From Psoroptes ovis (Eukaryota; Arthropoda; Arachnida; Sarcoptiformes; Psoroptidae), in NCBI GenBank assembly GCA_002943765.1, contig PQWQ01000004.1, forward strand, positions 3,348,001 to 3,412,000: a stretch of DNA of 64,000 nt. Direction: 5' to 3'. The notes under the pieces were generated by a model. The model ran no database searches. It was not told where the DNA came from and worked only from the letters and a program-made list of their open reading frames with translations. Of this stretch, positions 49,524-62,656 are shown in pieces; the stretch's first letter is position 1, and the number at the start of each line of letters is the position of its first letter. A program made the translations under genes and the position numbers.

Positions 49524-52500
49524 TCAATGAACCCAAGATCTTGATGTTGGAACATGTTGTTGTTGTTGATGTTGTTGTTGCTGCTGCTGCTGCTCATTAT
49601 TACCACCAATTATTAATGATTTATTTGTCGATAATAATGTTGCTATTGTTGTTGATGTTGCAATCGTTGCTTCTGTTGCTGTCAACGGCTGCGATGATGA
49701 TGATGATGATGCTAACGATTCTGCATGTTGTGATGACAATTGTTGCTGTTCTATTGACAATTGATTTGAATAATCAAGATTTGCTAATGATTTGATGTTA
49801 AATTGATTATTTCTATCATTATTACAATGATCATCGACTGAATTGTTATTATTTGTTGAGCTGTTTAATAATGTTGAATATGTTGTTGCATTAGTCAAAG
49901 TTGATGGTGATGATTGTTGATCATTTATTTTTGACGATGAAAGGGTCATATTCTTATTCTTATTTTGATTATTATCATTTATATTATTATTATTATTATG
50001 GTTACTATTATAGATATCCATGATTGACGATTTTTGTTGATTTGATAAATTTGTCGTCGATATCGCAGCTGATGATGATGATGATGATGTAGATGTTTGT
50101 TGAGGTTGTTGTGGTACTAATGGTGGACAATTATTAATCGATGATTGTTGTTGTTGTTGATTGATAAAATCATCATTAATAATATTATTAAGCGTAATCA
50201 AAGTTTGTTGTTGTTGTTGTTGTGGTCGATGATTATCATTAATTATGTTACACTCATCATCAAGCATTAAAGCTATTTGTTTGTTTCAATGTTTGAATGA
50301 AATTGGAAGAAAAAAAAATTCGAATTTTCAATTATAATCACTTAAATCTTAATCATCAAGAATTATCAATCATATTACCATCATTGAAATTATTTGATTG
50401 ATGAAATGAATGCTGTTGTTGGTGTTGTTGTTGGTGATATTCATCACCATAAAGAGTATTATTTGTATTATCATATCGTTGTGTTTGATGATAATGTTCA
50501 TATTGATTTTGATTATATAAAGAATTATGGCTATTATTATTATCATTATTATGATTATCATCATTATTATCATTACGTTTTTTTGAGAATTGATATTGTT
50601 GTTGTTGATGTTGATGATCATAAATCGGTGCTAATGTAATTATATCATTACTTTCATTAATTGTCGATTGCTTTAATTGATCTACCATTATTGTCTTGAA
50701 ATAATTATTTTGGCTATTATTATTATTATTATTATCATCATCATTATTATTGTTATTATTATTAATATTTGATTTTACTACATTACCATTCATATTATTA
50801 TTGATATTATTACAATGATTATAATTATTATTGGGCAGTTGTTGTTGTTGTTGCTGCTGTAGTTGTTGTTGTTGTTGCTGTTTTTGTTGATTCGAATTCA
50901 TCAATGATGATGATGATATTATTGTTGCTGATGTTGTCAATGTATTCATCGATGATGACGATGATGATGACGATGATGATGACGATGATGGTGATGATGC
51001 AGTTGATGATGGTGATAATGATTGTTGTTGTTGTTGTTGATGATGATGATGATGAGAATTTTGCTGCTGCTGCTGCTGTTGTTGATGTTGTGCTAAATTT
51101 CGTTCTTGTTTTTGTTGTTGTTGTTGTTGCTGTTGTTGTTGTCTTTCTTTGATTCCTTGTTGAACCCGATTATAGAGATCAAGATATGAACCACGACGAA
51201 TATTCTGTGCTGTTGTGGCTGTCGTTGTTGACGATGTTGATGATGCAGATGATGATGATGGTGAATGATGATCTTGCAATTGTACTAATTTTGTTTTATT
51301 TATCGTTTCAGTAATTGTTTCCATTTGATTCGTAAATTTTGGTGAATCATTTTTACATAGAATATTTGTCAATGGACTTGTTGACGATAACATTTCAATA
51401 TCTGGCTGCTGTTGTTGTTGTTGTTGTTGCGGTTGATAATTTAAATCACTCAATTGATTTGGTGAATCAATTTGTACACGATCCATTAAATTTGGATCTA
51501 AATTTGAAGGATTCTGATTTGGATTCGGATTATTATTATTATTATTATAACCGTTTGAATATGCATTCGATTGATACCAATGTAACTGTTTTTAATTTTA
51601 ATTTTTTTTTTAAGGGAAAAAATTTTGATTAAAAATCTTCGATTAAAAACAATGAATGATCATTAATAATATTCACCGTATGATTGTCTTGTGGATTATT
51701 TTCAAACAATAAATTTGAACATGTTGATGATGCATTTGAAGATGCACGTGGTCGAAATTCATTTGGACTAAAATTAGATGAACCAGTTTGAAAATATGTA
51801 CCAATATTATTGTTATTATTGAATGATGTTTCGTTGAATATATCAAAACTTTCATTAGAACCAGGACTAGTTGTTAACGGTATATTATTATTATTATTAT
51901 TATATGAAAGTGATGATGATGAGGAAAAATTTTTATGTCCACGTATCATTGGATCATATGCATCTAAATTAGTTAAACTCAAATGTGATGAATTCAAAAT
52001 ATTGTGATCATCATTATTATCATTGAATTGATCTTGATTATATCCACCATTGATCAATGTTGAAAACATTGAATCATCATTTGATTTATTCATTAAATTA
52101 GGATATTCATTTAATGTTGATAATGAATTATTCATATGATTATTATCATTACCACCAATCGATAATTGTCCAAATGTTCGAGCTTGTAAACGTTGTTGTT
52201 CAATTTTACGTTTTACACGTCCACGACGTTTTTCATAATTTTGTGTTTCCATAGATATTGCACGACGACGTGGTGCTTTGCCTGGTTTTGCATCAGGATT
52301 TATTATCCACCACGAACTTTTTCCTGTTCCTTCATTATTTATACGTTTAAAACGATTATGTAATGAAAGATTATGGCGTATAGAATTCTGTTGATTAAAC
52401 AAAAAAAAATATATTTATCAAATTATTATTATTATTATTATTAATCTCAACTAAGAATCAAATTTGAAAATTGATCAATATCATTAACTAATGTGTTTGT

Positions 52501-53265
52501 GTGTAGTATAAGCAGGACATATTCAATTTAAACCTATTAATTTTGTCGAACTTGTGTCAAGTATAAAATATCAATTTATAAAATAATTATTTACTTAATC
52601 TTGAGTACAAATCATTTCCTGTTATTTTCCTAAATTCATATTTTTAATCCAAAAAATATTCGTTTTGTTTTTTTCTAAATAAAACACATATTAAATTGAT
52701 CGAAAAGTATTCAAGTTGGTTTTGAACTTTGAATACGAAACATTGAAAACCAATAGATTATTTTCGGATCATACTATCATATATATATATAATGATTGTT
52801 TCAATATTATTATGGAATTAATTTCTGTTTTATAGTTCATTAATAACTTTTAATTTTGGTTCATAACAAACATTTAGTTGTTGTCCATACCCCCCCCCCC
52901 AAAAAAAAAAGAAATTTCACAAGGTTTTACATAAATACATTTTCAGCATACACTGAAAAAAAATGATTGAAAGAAAATACTTGAGATACCCATAATGGTG
53001 TAAATATTTATATATTTTCATATAACGTAATAAATGTTAGTTTTTTTATTCAATTTTTTTCGCTTGTCGTTTGCACATCATACGCACATTGAAATGAAAT
53101 TATTTGTTTCAAATATTTTATGCGTAGGTTTTCTTTTTTCATTTTATTGGGTTGTCCCATAAGTTCTTGCCGTTTTTTGAATTTTTTTTTCACTTGAAAA
53201 ACGGCAAGAACTTATGGGACAACCTAATTGTTTGCTAATATTAATATTGATATAATACAACGAAA

Positions 53266-53298
<33 letters not shown>

Positions 53299-56200
53299 AA
53301 ATTCATAATAAAAAATAGGATAATGGGAGAAAATTTCGAAGAAGAAAACAAAAAAAAAAATTATTATCATCTTTTAATGTCGCCGAATAATTGAAGAAAG
53401 TGAATTGAATATCAATAAACTTTGAAATAAAGAATTTGTCTATTTTGTCTGGAACAAAATATATATATATATTTTGTCTGGAACAAAATATATATATATA
53501 TTTTTTTTTTTAAGAAGAGGTAAACACACATATACATGTGTGAAGATATGAAACCAATATGAAAGGAATTATGGAAAAAAATTTCGATTCACCGAAAAAA
53601 AAAAAAAAATACCAAAATCATTCAATCAATTATAATGTGAAAATTCACACAATCACACATATATGAAATGAACAGAATGAATTATAATCTTAGAGATTAG
53701 ATTATTTTCAATTTTTTGTTTTGTTTTGGGAAACATTTCGAAAATGTATGAAAACAAATGAAATAAGATGTTTTGATTATCAGAAATAAAATAAGTGAAA
53801 ATGATTCAATTCAATACAAATACAGCCAAAGTATATGAAGCCAAATGATATGCAACGAGTTGAAAGAGTAACGAGTAGTTATGCATCCGAAATACTAACG
53901 AATGATTTGGTATTTTCGACTAGTTTTTTCCCCATTTTTTCTTGGCAAATTCAATCATTTATTGGATTATAAATAATGATAATTAAAATTCATAATTAAA
54001 TCTATTATTATTTAATATATTTGAATCATTAAAACGTCTAACAAACGATATTTAGCGATCGACAATTATGTACATTGTTAATCGATTTGGCGTAGTAAAT
54101 CTATGTGTCATTCAACGTGTGAATCTTATCTCTTATGTACAAACTCATTTTTGAAAATGATTATTTTTGATTGATTTGCATTTGAATCAAAATTTTAAAG
54201 GTGAAAAACTTGAATTTTTTTTTTTATATTTTTCTCTCTTTGTTAAGGTAAATCTTTCAATCAAATTAAATCATGTATTTTCAATTTCTTTTTCATTTTC
54301 TATTTCAATAAATGCGTTTTATTTTAACGGTTTTTGCACTTGTTTTTTTTGTTTTATTATTTTGTATCATTGCTGTCTGGTAAATGCACATACATTAAGT
54401 CACCGGACATAATCAGAAAATCAATTTTTTTCATTTTTTTTATTGTGATAACATTTAATTTCAATGGAATTTTTTTTTTTTATTTTTCGGAAAATTTATT
54501 ATCAAATTATAATCATTAGATTATGATCTATATACAGATGAAAAATATACGAGTTTTTTTTCAAAAATTTCAAAGAATTTAATCATATTTTTTTTCAATA
54601 TTATTATTTTGTTTGATACATTCGATCTGATCGTATATTAATCAATCAAACAATTTATCAAAAAAAAAATATTATATTTGAAGATAAATTTAATATTTCA
54701 ATCATTTTTCTTTTTGAAAATTCGTAGCTTTTCCGAAAGAGATTAAATGCAGAAAAAAAATCGAATAATAATAATAATAATAATAATCAAATAATCACTT
54801 GAAAATCATATGTCAATAACAGACTTGTTATAGCAATAATGACGAGAATAATCATCATTTATTATTGCTATTAGTGCAATCATTATGTGTGTGTGTGTTT
54901 ATGTTTGTGTATTTGTCAAATATTAGATTATTATTATTATTATTATTAAATGGAAAATTAATGAAACTAAATTTAGATCTAAATGAATTTATTCTATGTC
55001 ATTTGATAGTTTTTTTTCTCATTTCATTTCATTTCAATTCAAACAGATTAACGAAATTTAAATATATACACGCAATTTTTCATAATAATAATTCTTTCAT
55101 TTTTCTGACATGAATCAAGAATATTTTTTTTTCTGCAAAATTGAATTGTAAATATTGAAATTTTGACTGACAACGTAGAAAAAGAAAGACTGATGGACGC
55201 GAAGAATTATTATAATCAAAAAAAAAAAAAAATGACCATCGAAACACATTTGTTACAAATTAAATATTATCATATAGATTATATATATGTCTGTGATTTG
55301 AATCGAGAGAAAAAAAATGAATGAAAATCAAAATTATTTTCATTTCCAAGAGTTTTTTCACATACTATTATACTCTCATTTAATGATTTCACTTTGTTCG
55401 GTCATATATGAAGCGAATTTTTTTTTTGAATAGATAATCATTGAGAGAGAAAAAACAAAATGGTAAATAGGGTAACTTGCTTTCCTATCGAGATCAATAA
55501 TCATTGATCAATTATTGAAATTATCAAATTAGTTCAATTTTTTTTCGATTGAAAAATTGATTTTCCATGATTAATCAATGGTTGATTTGATTTATTTAAT
55601 TTTTTTAAAATTAATTCAATTTTAAATCGATTAAAACCAAAATTAAAATTCAGTTCTCGGAGAAATTTTTCTATTCAATCAAAGTGATTAATTTGAAATT
55701 TTAAATTTTAAAATTATTCAATTTTTCTTCAAGATCTCTAAATTACTGATCATTGAAATTTAAATTTATCAGAACAATTTTAAGAACAACAACGAAAAAA
55801 ATTTCGCCAAAATCAATGCACTGATTGAATGATTGATTTTTGGTGAAAAAAAAATAAAAAAAATCAAAACTCTTTTATCACAAATTTTAAATCTTCAATT
55901 CAAAAAACAGCACATTTTCTATGCGTAAGCTGTGTGTGAGTAAATGAATAAATGAATGAATGATTGAATGAAATGAAAGCTTACAAGCCTTGAAGCAAAT
56001 TGAAAAGTAGAAATCAAAAAAATCTGAAAATTTTACGTAAAACTTTGGACTTTTAAATTGAAAATTAATATAAATCAAATCAAATGAAATGAAATGGAAT
56101 GAATTGCAAGGAGCAAAATTATTATCAATTTAAATAATAACATCATTTGAAAAAAAAATTATTGGGTTGTCCCATAAGTTCTTGCCGTATTTTAAATTTT

Positions 56201-58271
56201 TTTTCAATTAAAAAAACGGCAAGAACTTATGGGACAATCTAATATAATTCATTTGATTCGGCACAATTTTCAATTTTTTCAATTTTTTTTTTTGTTTGTT
56301 CCTTTCAAAAAAATCATCTTATTATCAATTAGCTTTGAAAGTAAAGAAAAATACAAATAATTTTTTAATTTTTCTTTCAATCTGAAATCAATATTTATGA
56401 TAATGATGATGAACATTTGATTTGTTTGATAATGATTTTTGTTTTTTGCTTTGCTTTCGATCAAAAAAAGAAAATCACATTGATTTTTCAATGTGATTTG
56501 TTTCAATTTGTTTGTTCAATCAATTTACGTATCACGTGTTTTTTGTTTTGAAGAAAAAAAAACTTAAAAATGTGAAGAATATGAAAAAACTAATAATAAT
56601 AATAAAATATAGACTTACTTTCCAACCAGCTGATGAATTATTATCACCTTTATCTTTGAAATATGAAATATTTTGCACCATCCAATCATAAATTTGTGAT
56701 AATGTTAATCGTTTATCTGGTGATCCATCGATAGCTTTTGCAATCAATTCGGCATATGATAAATTTCCCCATGCATTACGTCTTGATTGATTTTTTTTAG
56801 CTGCTGATGATGATGCGCCTGATTCGGAACGATGTAAAAATGTTTGCTGCCCATTTGTTAATATTAATTGTGAATCACTGGAACATTGAACATTATCGAT
56901 AAGCGTTGTTTGTGGTAATTTTAGACTAGAATATTTATTATTCGATGATGATGATGCGGATGATGATGCGGATGGTGTTAATAAATTATCATTATTATTC
57001 AAATTATTCAATGTTGTATAATATAAATGTTGTGGCTGTTGTTGTGTATGTTGTTTATGTTGTTGTTGTTGTTGATTTAAAAGATTATCATTATTTATCA
57101 ATGATGATGTAGAGGTAGATAATGATGTTGTCAAATGATTTTGGACAGTCTTATGATTATTATTATTATTTTCATTTAATGATGACGTTGGTGATTGAAA
57201 TGAATCTGATGGATATAAATGTCGATGACTATGTTGTTGTTGTTGTGGTTGAAATGAATTTGATGAAAGAATTTGTAATGAATTGATCATTGCTTCACTG
57301 TGTCTGCTTGGATCACTACGGTTACCACCATTATCGATTGTCTCATCAAACATATACATTTGTGATTCGACATTATTTGACAACATATAAGATGATTGTG
57401 ATTGTTGTAATGATGATGATGTTGAAGAATGAAGATGTTGTTGATGATGTTGAGGTTGATTAGATATGAATGGATCACCATCATTCAAATCCATGGATGG
57501 TATTAATGATGGATTCAATGTATTATCATCCAAACCGATACCCATGGCCATATCATCGAAATTTGCATCATTATTTTTCAATTGATCATCACAAAATTCA
57601 TCTTGCTGTTGTTGATAATTCAACGATTGTGGCCATGTATATGCACGAGAACGAAATTGTGAATTTTGATTCATGTTTGATAAATCAGTAATAATATTAT
57701 TACTATTATCAATATTATGAATATAATTTGATTGGTCCATTGTCGATGGTGATGTCGATGATGTCGTGCTTGTTTCAATTGGTGATAATAATTGTTGTAT
57801 TGTTGACATTTTATTTATTTGATTATCATTACATCCATTCAAATTATTATCGATTATCGTCGTTAATTGTTTTGATTCATTTTTCAGTGTAGATAATAAT
57901 AATGATGATGATGATAATGGTGAAGATGATGTTATTGTTCCATTTATTTTTGTAGGCGTTTCTGCCAATGTGACTAATGATATAATTGAAATTTGTTGCT
58001 TTTGCTGTTGCTGCTGCTGTTGTTGAGTCTGTTGTTGTTGTTGCAATTGAAAATGATTTGATGATTTTTGTGAATCAGTTGTTTTATGATTAGATGATGA
58101 TGATGATAAACAAGTAGAAAAAGATGATGTAGCAGTTGTATTTGCTGATAATGATGATGGTGGCGTTGATATTGATTGTATTGCGGTTGTTGTTGTTGTT
58201 GCTGAGGACACGGAACCAGAAAAATTATCAAAATCTTCATTTGTATCCTCAATTTCGATGATTGGCTCCAT
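49524..58271 (-). CDS. FOXO: FOXO forkhead transcription factor (4 exons, very large)
   Basis: Exons: 56619-58271, 51677-52387, 50379-51585, 49524-50272. Introns of 4231, 91 and 106 bp are GT/AG and in phase, giving 1439 residues if translation starts at the ATG at 58271 ([15 protein letters not shown]). The forkhead domain spans about 497-597: [49 protein letters not shown], then across intron 1 [13 protein letters not shown] and [23 protein letters not shown]. The intron splits GWK|NSIRHN, the classic FOXO position. Three Akt-type RxRxxS/T sites remain: RSRAYT (Thr212), RRRAIS (Ser596) and RPRASS (Ser768). FOXO proteins activate stress, metabolic and longevity genes and are exported from the nucleus when Akt phosphorylates these sites. 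The rest is dominated by Gln, Asn and Ser runs, making it far longer than fly or human FOXO (about 600-700). The frame is open upstream of 58271 without an ATG, next to an AG acceptor-like site near 58326, so an upstream exon is possible. The exon 4 stop is also unconfirmed. Confidence 0.92.
53147..53227 (+). mobile_element. Mariner-like mini MITE, subfamily A2, in FOXO intron 1
   Basis: It starts TTGGGTTGTCCCATAAGT and ends ACTTATGGGACAACCTAA. Inner arms CCGTTTTTTG and GAAAAACGG give a nearly perfect stem of about 30 bp. TA lies on the left flank only. Confidence 0.88.
53443..53500. repeat. 29-bp direct duplication
   Basis: TTTTGTCTGGAACAAAAT plus an alternating TA run occurs twice in tandem with a 29-bp period. 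Each unit contains the small palindrome TTTTGT...ACAAAA. It lies in FOXO intron 1. Confidence 0.75.
56162..56242 (+). mobile_element. Mariner-like mini MITE, subfamily A2, in FOXO intron 1
   Basis: It starts TTGGGTTGTCCCATAAGT and ends ACTTATGGGACAATCTAA, with TA on both flanks. It is about 380 bp downstream of the FOXO exon 1 donor in transcript order. Confidence 0.88.
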
Positions 58272-59801
58272 TCCATTACCAAAATCATTGAAACAATTTA
58301 ATTGTTCCGTTGATAATGGCAACGGTTGGCTGGTGTTTCGAGGAAAAATTGTTGAATTAATTTTGATTTCTTTTTTTGTTTTTGAATTTCTTCAAATCAA
58401 ATTAAATGAATTTCATTGATTCATGAATATCAGAAATTTTCAGAATAAAAAAATTGAAAAAACACAAATTTAAAAATTAAATCAGAGATATTGATTGAAG
58501 ACACTTGTAATTGAAAGATGTGTCGATCACTGAATCGTTGTTAATGAACGATATTGATGAACGTGCGACAACAAATATTATTGTTTGTTTGTTTGTATTC
58601 GTCTGGGATGTTATTATTTGACTAAATATTTTGAGAAAAAATTAAATAGAAAAAAAAAGAATTAAAATCAATTTTTGAAAAATTGAAAAAAAAAATTTTC
58701 TCATAAAATAAACAAAATTTCTATGAAGAAAATTGTAAATAATTTAAACTTGCGGAGCTGTTAGAAAGAAACAAACAAAATTATAAATGCGCAGAAGCTG
58801 TGGGTATGCTTGCTGTAAACTGCGTTAACCACCCAGCTTAACATAACTTTTATTTATACAATTTGTAATTTGAAAATATTACAGTTTTTAACAAATTTTT
58901 AAGAAATTAATTAGCATACAATTAATTAATATAATGCGGGGAACATTATGTCAAATTAAAGACAAAACAAAGTACAAAATAATTCTATATAAATTCTAAC
59001 AAAAATCATCGAAAATCATTATTAGAATCAAATTGAATTTGAATTGATATGAATGAATTCAATTTTTTTTCATCATCAACAAATTTGTTTGTTTTTTTTT
59101 CGGTTGATGATGCCATTTTTTGTTTTGTTTTGTTTTGTTTTTTGATTTTGGTTTTCATAAATATTTTATTTTTCTTAGCGATTTTTCAATTCAATCATTG
59201 AAAAAAAATAAAAATAAAAATATCAAAGATATCACACATATAGAGTAATAATGATAATCATTGAAATAAGATTAAATATTAATTCACATTTATATTTGGA
59301 TTGTTATCATTTTCATTTTCATTTTATCCATTAATCAATTGGAAAGTTTTTTTTTCCTTTTCTTTAATATTTGATGGATATATCTGTGGATAATTGTGGA
59401 TATTATTATTATTATATTAAGGAAAGATAAAATTTTGAAATAATCTTCAATGAAGAGAGAGAGAGAGAAAAAGAGAGAAATAGAAAGAAAAGAAGTAAGA
59501 AGAAAGCAAAAAATAAAGGAATTTTTTCTCAAAACATCTTGAAGTAAGAAGCAAATAAATATTGAATTATTATATTAACATTTATATCCCATATGATTAT
59601 TATTATTATTAATTTTAAAGAGAAATTTTCTTAAATAAATGAAAAATAATCAAAAAAAAAAATAATTGATTTATGATTAATATATATATATGATATATGA
59701 TATATAGATAGATACATGGCTGAAATTACTTGGAAATCAACAATCAATAATAATAATAATATTATCATTGAATGAAAGTGGAAGAGAAAAAAAATTATAT
59801 A

Positions 59802-59885
59802 TTAAAACTTGTCCAAAAAGTTTTGGCTGATTTTCAATGAGCAATTCTCGTTGATTAAGCCGAATAAACTTTTCGGACAGCCTAA
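59802..59885 (-). mobile_element. Mariner-like mini MITE, subfamily B (inverted)
   Basis: It starts TTAAAACTTGTCCAAAAAGT and ends ACTTTTCGGACAGCCTAA, with TA on both flanks. The interior GGCTGATTTTCAATGAG...TTGATTAAGCCG is the reverse complement of the subfamily B interior, so this copy is inverted relative to 5191, 16213 and 45428. It is the longest B copy (84 bp). Confidence 0.84.
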
Positions 59886-61108
59886 TATTTTTTTTTTTTT
59901 TTTTTTTTGTAAATAAATAAATGGAGAGAAAGATTTTGTTTTTTTGAGTGAAAATTTTCTATTCAAAAAACTGTTTTAGAGAATATAGCAAACTACTGTT
60001 GTTGTTGCTGTTATATCGTTTAATGAAAAGCAAGAATTTCGAGATTACAACTTTTAACATTTAAATGTATGAAATAAATAAATATCAAAATATCATACAT
60101 TTCTAATTGATTCTTTTTTTTTTTTTTTTTTTGTTACTGTTATTGTCGATTATTTTGATTATTTTGATTATTTAAATATTGGAATTTCTATGTTTTCATT
60201 GATATTTTGAATCAAATAATAATTAAAATCAAATGTTGATTATTGAAGATGATCATATTATATTGATTTAATTTAATAATAATAATGAATAATAAATAAT
60301 GAATAATAATAATAATCTTATACTAATCAAATATGACAATTTTACATGTATTGATTACGAATTGATTTAATTAAATTCAAATTATTGAATGAAGCAATGT
60401 TCATTTTCACAAATCAAATCAATTCAAAAAATAATGACGACAATTCATTCTTGGAATTGATTGATTGATTCAAGAAAAAAATGAACAAAATGTACAAAAT
60501 TGATTAAATGAATGAATGAATGGGTAGAAATACCTGTGAATTTTTCATTTTTCATGAATAACAAAGAAAAATTCACAGAATTCTCAAGGTTTTTAGGCGT
60601 TTTATTTTAGTAATAATTGGAAATTATTATTACTTTTAATCAATAATAATGATAATAATGGTGGGAAATATTGTTGTAAATTGAATAAAATGAAATGAAA
60701 TCAAATAATAATGATAATAATCAATCAATCAATCAATCAATTAAGCACTCAATCAATTGTGATTGTGAAATTGGAAATTTTTTTCCATACATTCATTGAA
60801 TGAAATTTTGATTTCAAATATATTTTCAGTTAATCAGAAATACAAAAAAATCAAATGAATAAAAAATTAAATACATGTTTAATAATTTGATTTTTAGAAA
60901 AAAAAGCTTAGAATTGTTGTTGTTGTTCTTTAATTCATTATTATTATTATTATTATTATGATCATACGGAGAATTTATTTTGTAGAAAAAATTAAATTGT
61001 TTTAAGGGTTAATTCAATGAAAAATATTCAAAAATAATCAAAAAAGTAGCAGTAAATTATCCAAAAATCAATGATAATGATGCTACTTCGACATCATCAT
61101 TATTAATA

Positions 61109-61189
61109 TTTGGTTGTCCGAAAAGTTTCTGGCGATTTACTAATTGAAAATATTATGAAAATCAACAAAAAACTTTTCGGACAACCAAA
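61109..61189 (+). mobile_element. Mariner-like mini MITE, variant subfamily C
   Basis: It starts TTTGGTTGTCCGAAAAGT and ends ACTTTTCGGACAACCAAA, with TA on the left flank. The ends are perfect inverted repeats, but TTTGG replaces TTAGG and the interior (TCTGGCGATTTACTAATTG) differs from A and B. Confidence 0.78.
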
Positions 61190-61953
61190 CAACAAATATT
61201 TTTTTTTCATATCTTTGAAAATAGTAGGAAAAAAAACAAAAATTGTATGAGGGAAAAATGATGATGATCATATTTTTGAACGACAATGTGAAATATTATA
61301 AGAAAATTTAAACATTAAACATTTTGAGCATCAAAGAAGAGGAGTGAGAAGAGGAGAGGAGAAACATTTACACAGAAAGTGGAAAAATTTTTCGAAAAAA
61401 ATTCATATGATTTGTCGTATTTTGTGGATGATGATGATAATAATAATAATAATAAATGTTGATGTCTTCACCATCTTTCGATGATGATGATGATGATGGA
61501 TTCAATTCAAGGACATTTAAAATATTTGATATTTTGCTATTTTGTTATTCATATTTTTTTTTTGAAATCAATTTTTTTTTACAAATTAAGCAAATTTTTT
61601 CTGTTTCTGTTTCTGTTTGTTGCTTTGAATAAAATAAATAAAATGAAATTGAATGAAATTGAATTGAATTTCACTTTTTCAAAAAAAAAAAAAAAAAAAT
61701 CTTTCAAAGTATTTCACATTAGGCAAAAAAAAAAAAGAAAAAAGTTGATTTGAATTCAATTCTAAATCAAGCTTTATGCGATACGAAATATAAAGGATTG
61801 AAAATTTTAAATGAAATGAATAATATTAAGTAAGTATAAAACGTACGAGAATTTGAGTTTGATGAAAATTGAAAAAAAAGGATTGAATTTAGCTTAAAAA
61901 ACTAATAAAATTGAATATCAAATTATAATTATTTAGAGATAAATATTCAACTA

Positions 61954-62038
61954 TTAGGTTGTCCCAAAAGTTCTTGCCGTTTTATACTCGTTTTTTTTCA
62001 TTCGGAAAATGGCAAGAACTTATGGGACAACAATCTAA
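61954..62038 (+). mobile_element. Mariner-like mini MITE, subfamily A2
   Basis: It starts TTAGGTTGTCCCAAAAGT and ends TTATGGGACAACAATCTAA, with TA on both flanks. The right end carries a small insertion, giving 85 bp. Confidence 0.85.
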
Positions 62039-62385
62039 TAATTTTCATGTATATGCACTTACACATAATGATAATGATGATAACGATGATGATGATAATT
62101 TTTGATGATTTAAAAAAAATAAAAATAAAAATAAAGAAGAATCTAAGATAAATACAAGAAAAAAAATGCCGAACAAAAAATATATGTATGGTGAATATAT
62201 CACATCATCATTTGAATTGCAAGTGATAATTTTTGATTTGATTTGAATTCATTTCAATTTTCGTTTATCGATGATTTTGTTTGTCTTCAATGGTGAATGA
62301 ATTGAATATTTGAAATTGAATTAATCAAAAAAAAAAATTAAGAGAAAACGTTTCGAGTGGAGAAAAAATGAAAAAAAATATTTAA

Positions 62386-62535
62386 CCCTTAAAACTCGAG
62401 CGGCGTGCATCACTCACCATAAAATGTAATGCAGCTACTCGATAGGCACCCCATCAGTGACACCATTTTACATGAGTGTGAAAAATTGTCGAGCTGATGG
62501 CTTGCTTGCGCTTAAAATGCTTCGATTGCTAAGGG
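62386..62535 (+). mobile_element. piggyBac-like MITE, copy 2
   Basis: This 150-bp element starts CCCTTAAAACTCGAGCG and ends TTCGATTGCTAAGGG. It is flanked by perfect TTAA on both sides (62382-62385 and 62536-62539). Similarity to the copy at 25064 runs across the whole element, including the CATCACTCACCATAAAATG block. Confidence 0.85.
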
Positions 62536-62656
62536 TTAATTTATGAGAAAAATTTCATAAAATTGACGCATATACAGCATGTATACATACATATTTACAC
62601 ACACACGCATATGCATATATTGCTCATGTTCATGTTCTTTTTTTGTTGAAAAAATA

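Noticed and set aside
50394..51152. Plus-strand frames opposite FOXO exon 3 (Met/Val/Asp-rich)
   Set aside because: They are antisense shadows of CAG/CAA/AAT repeats in FOXO.
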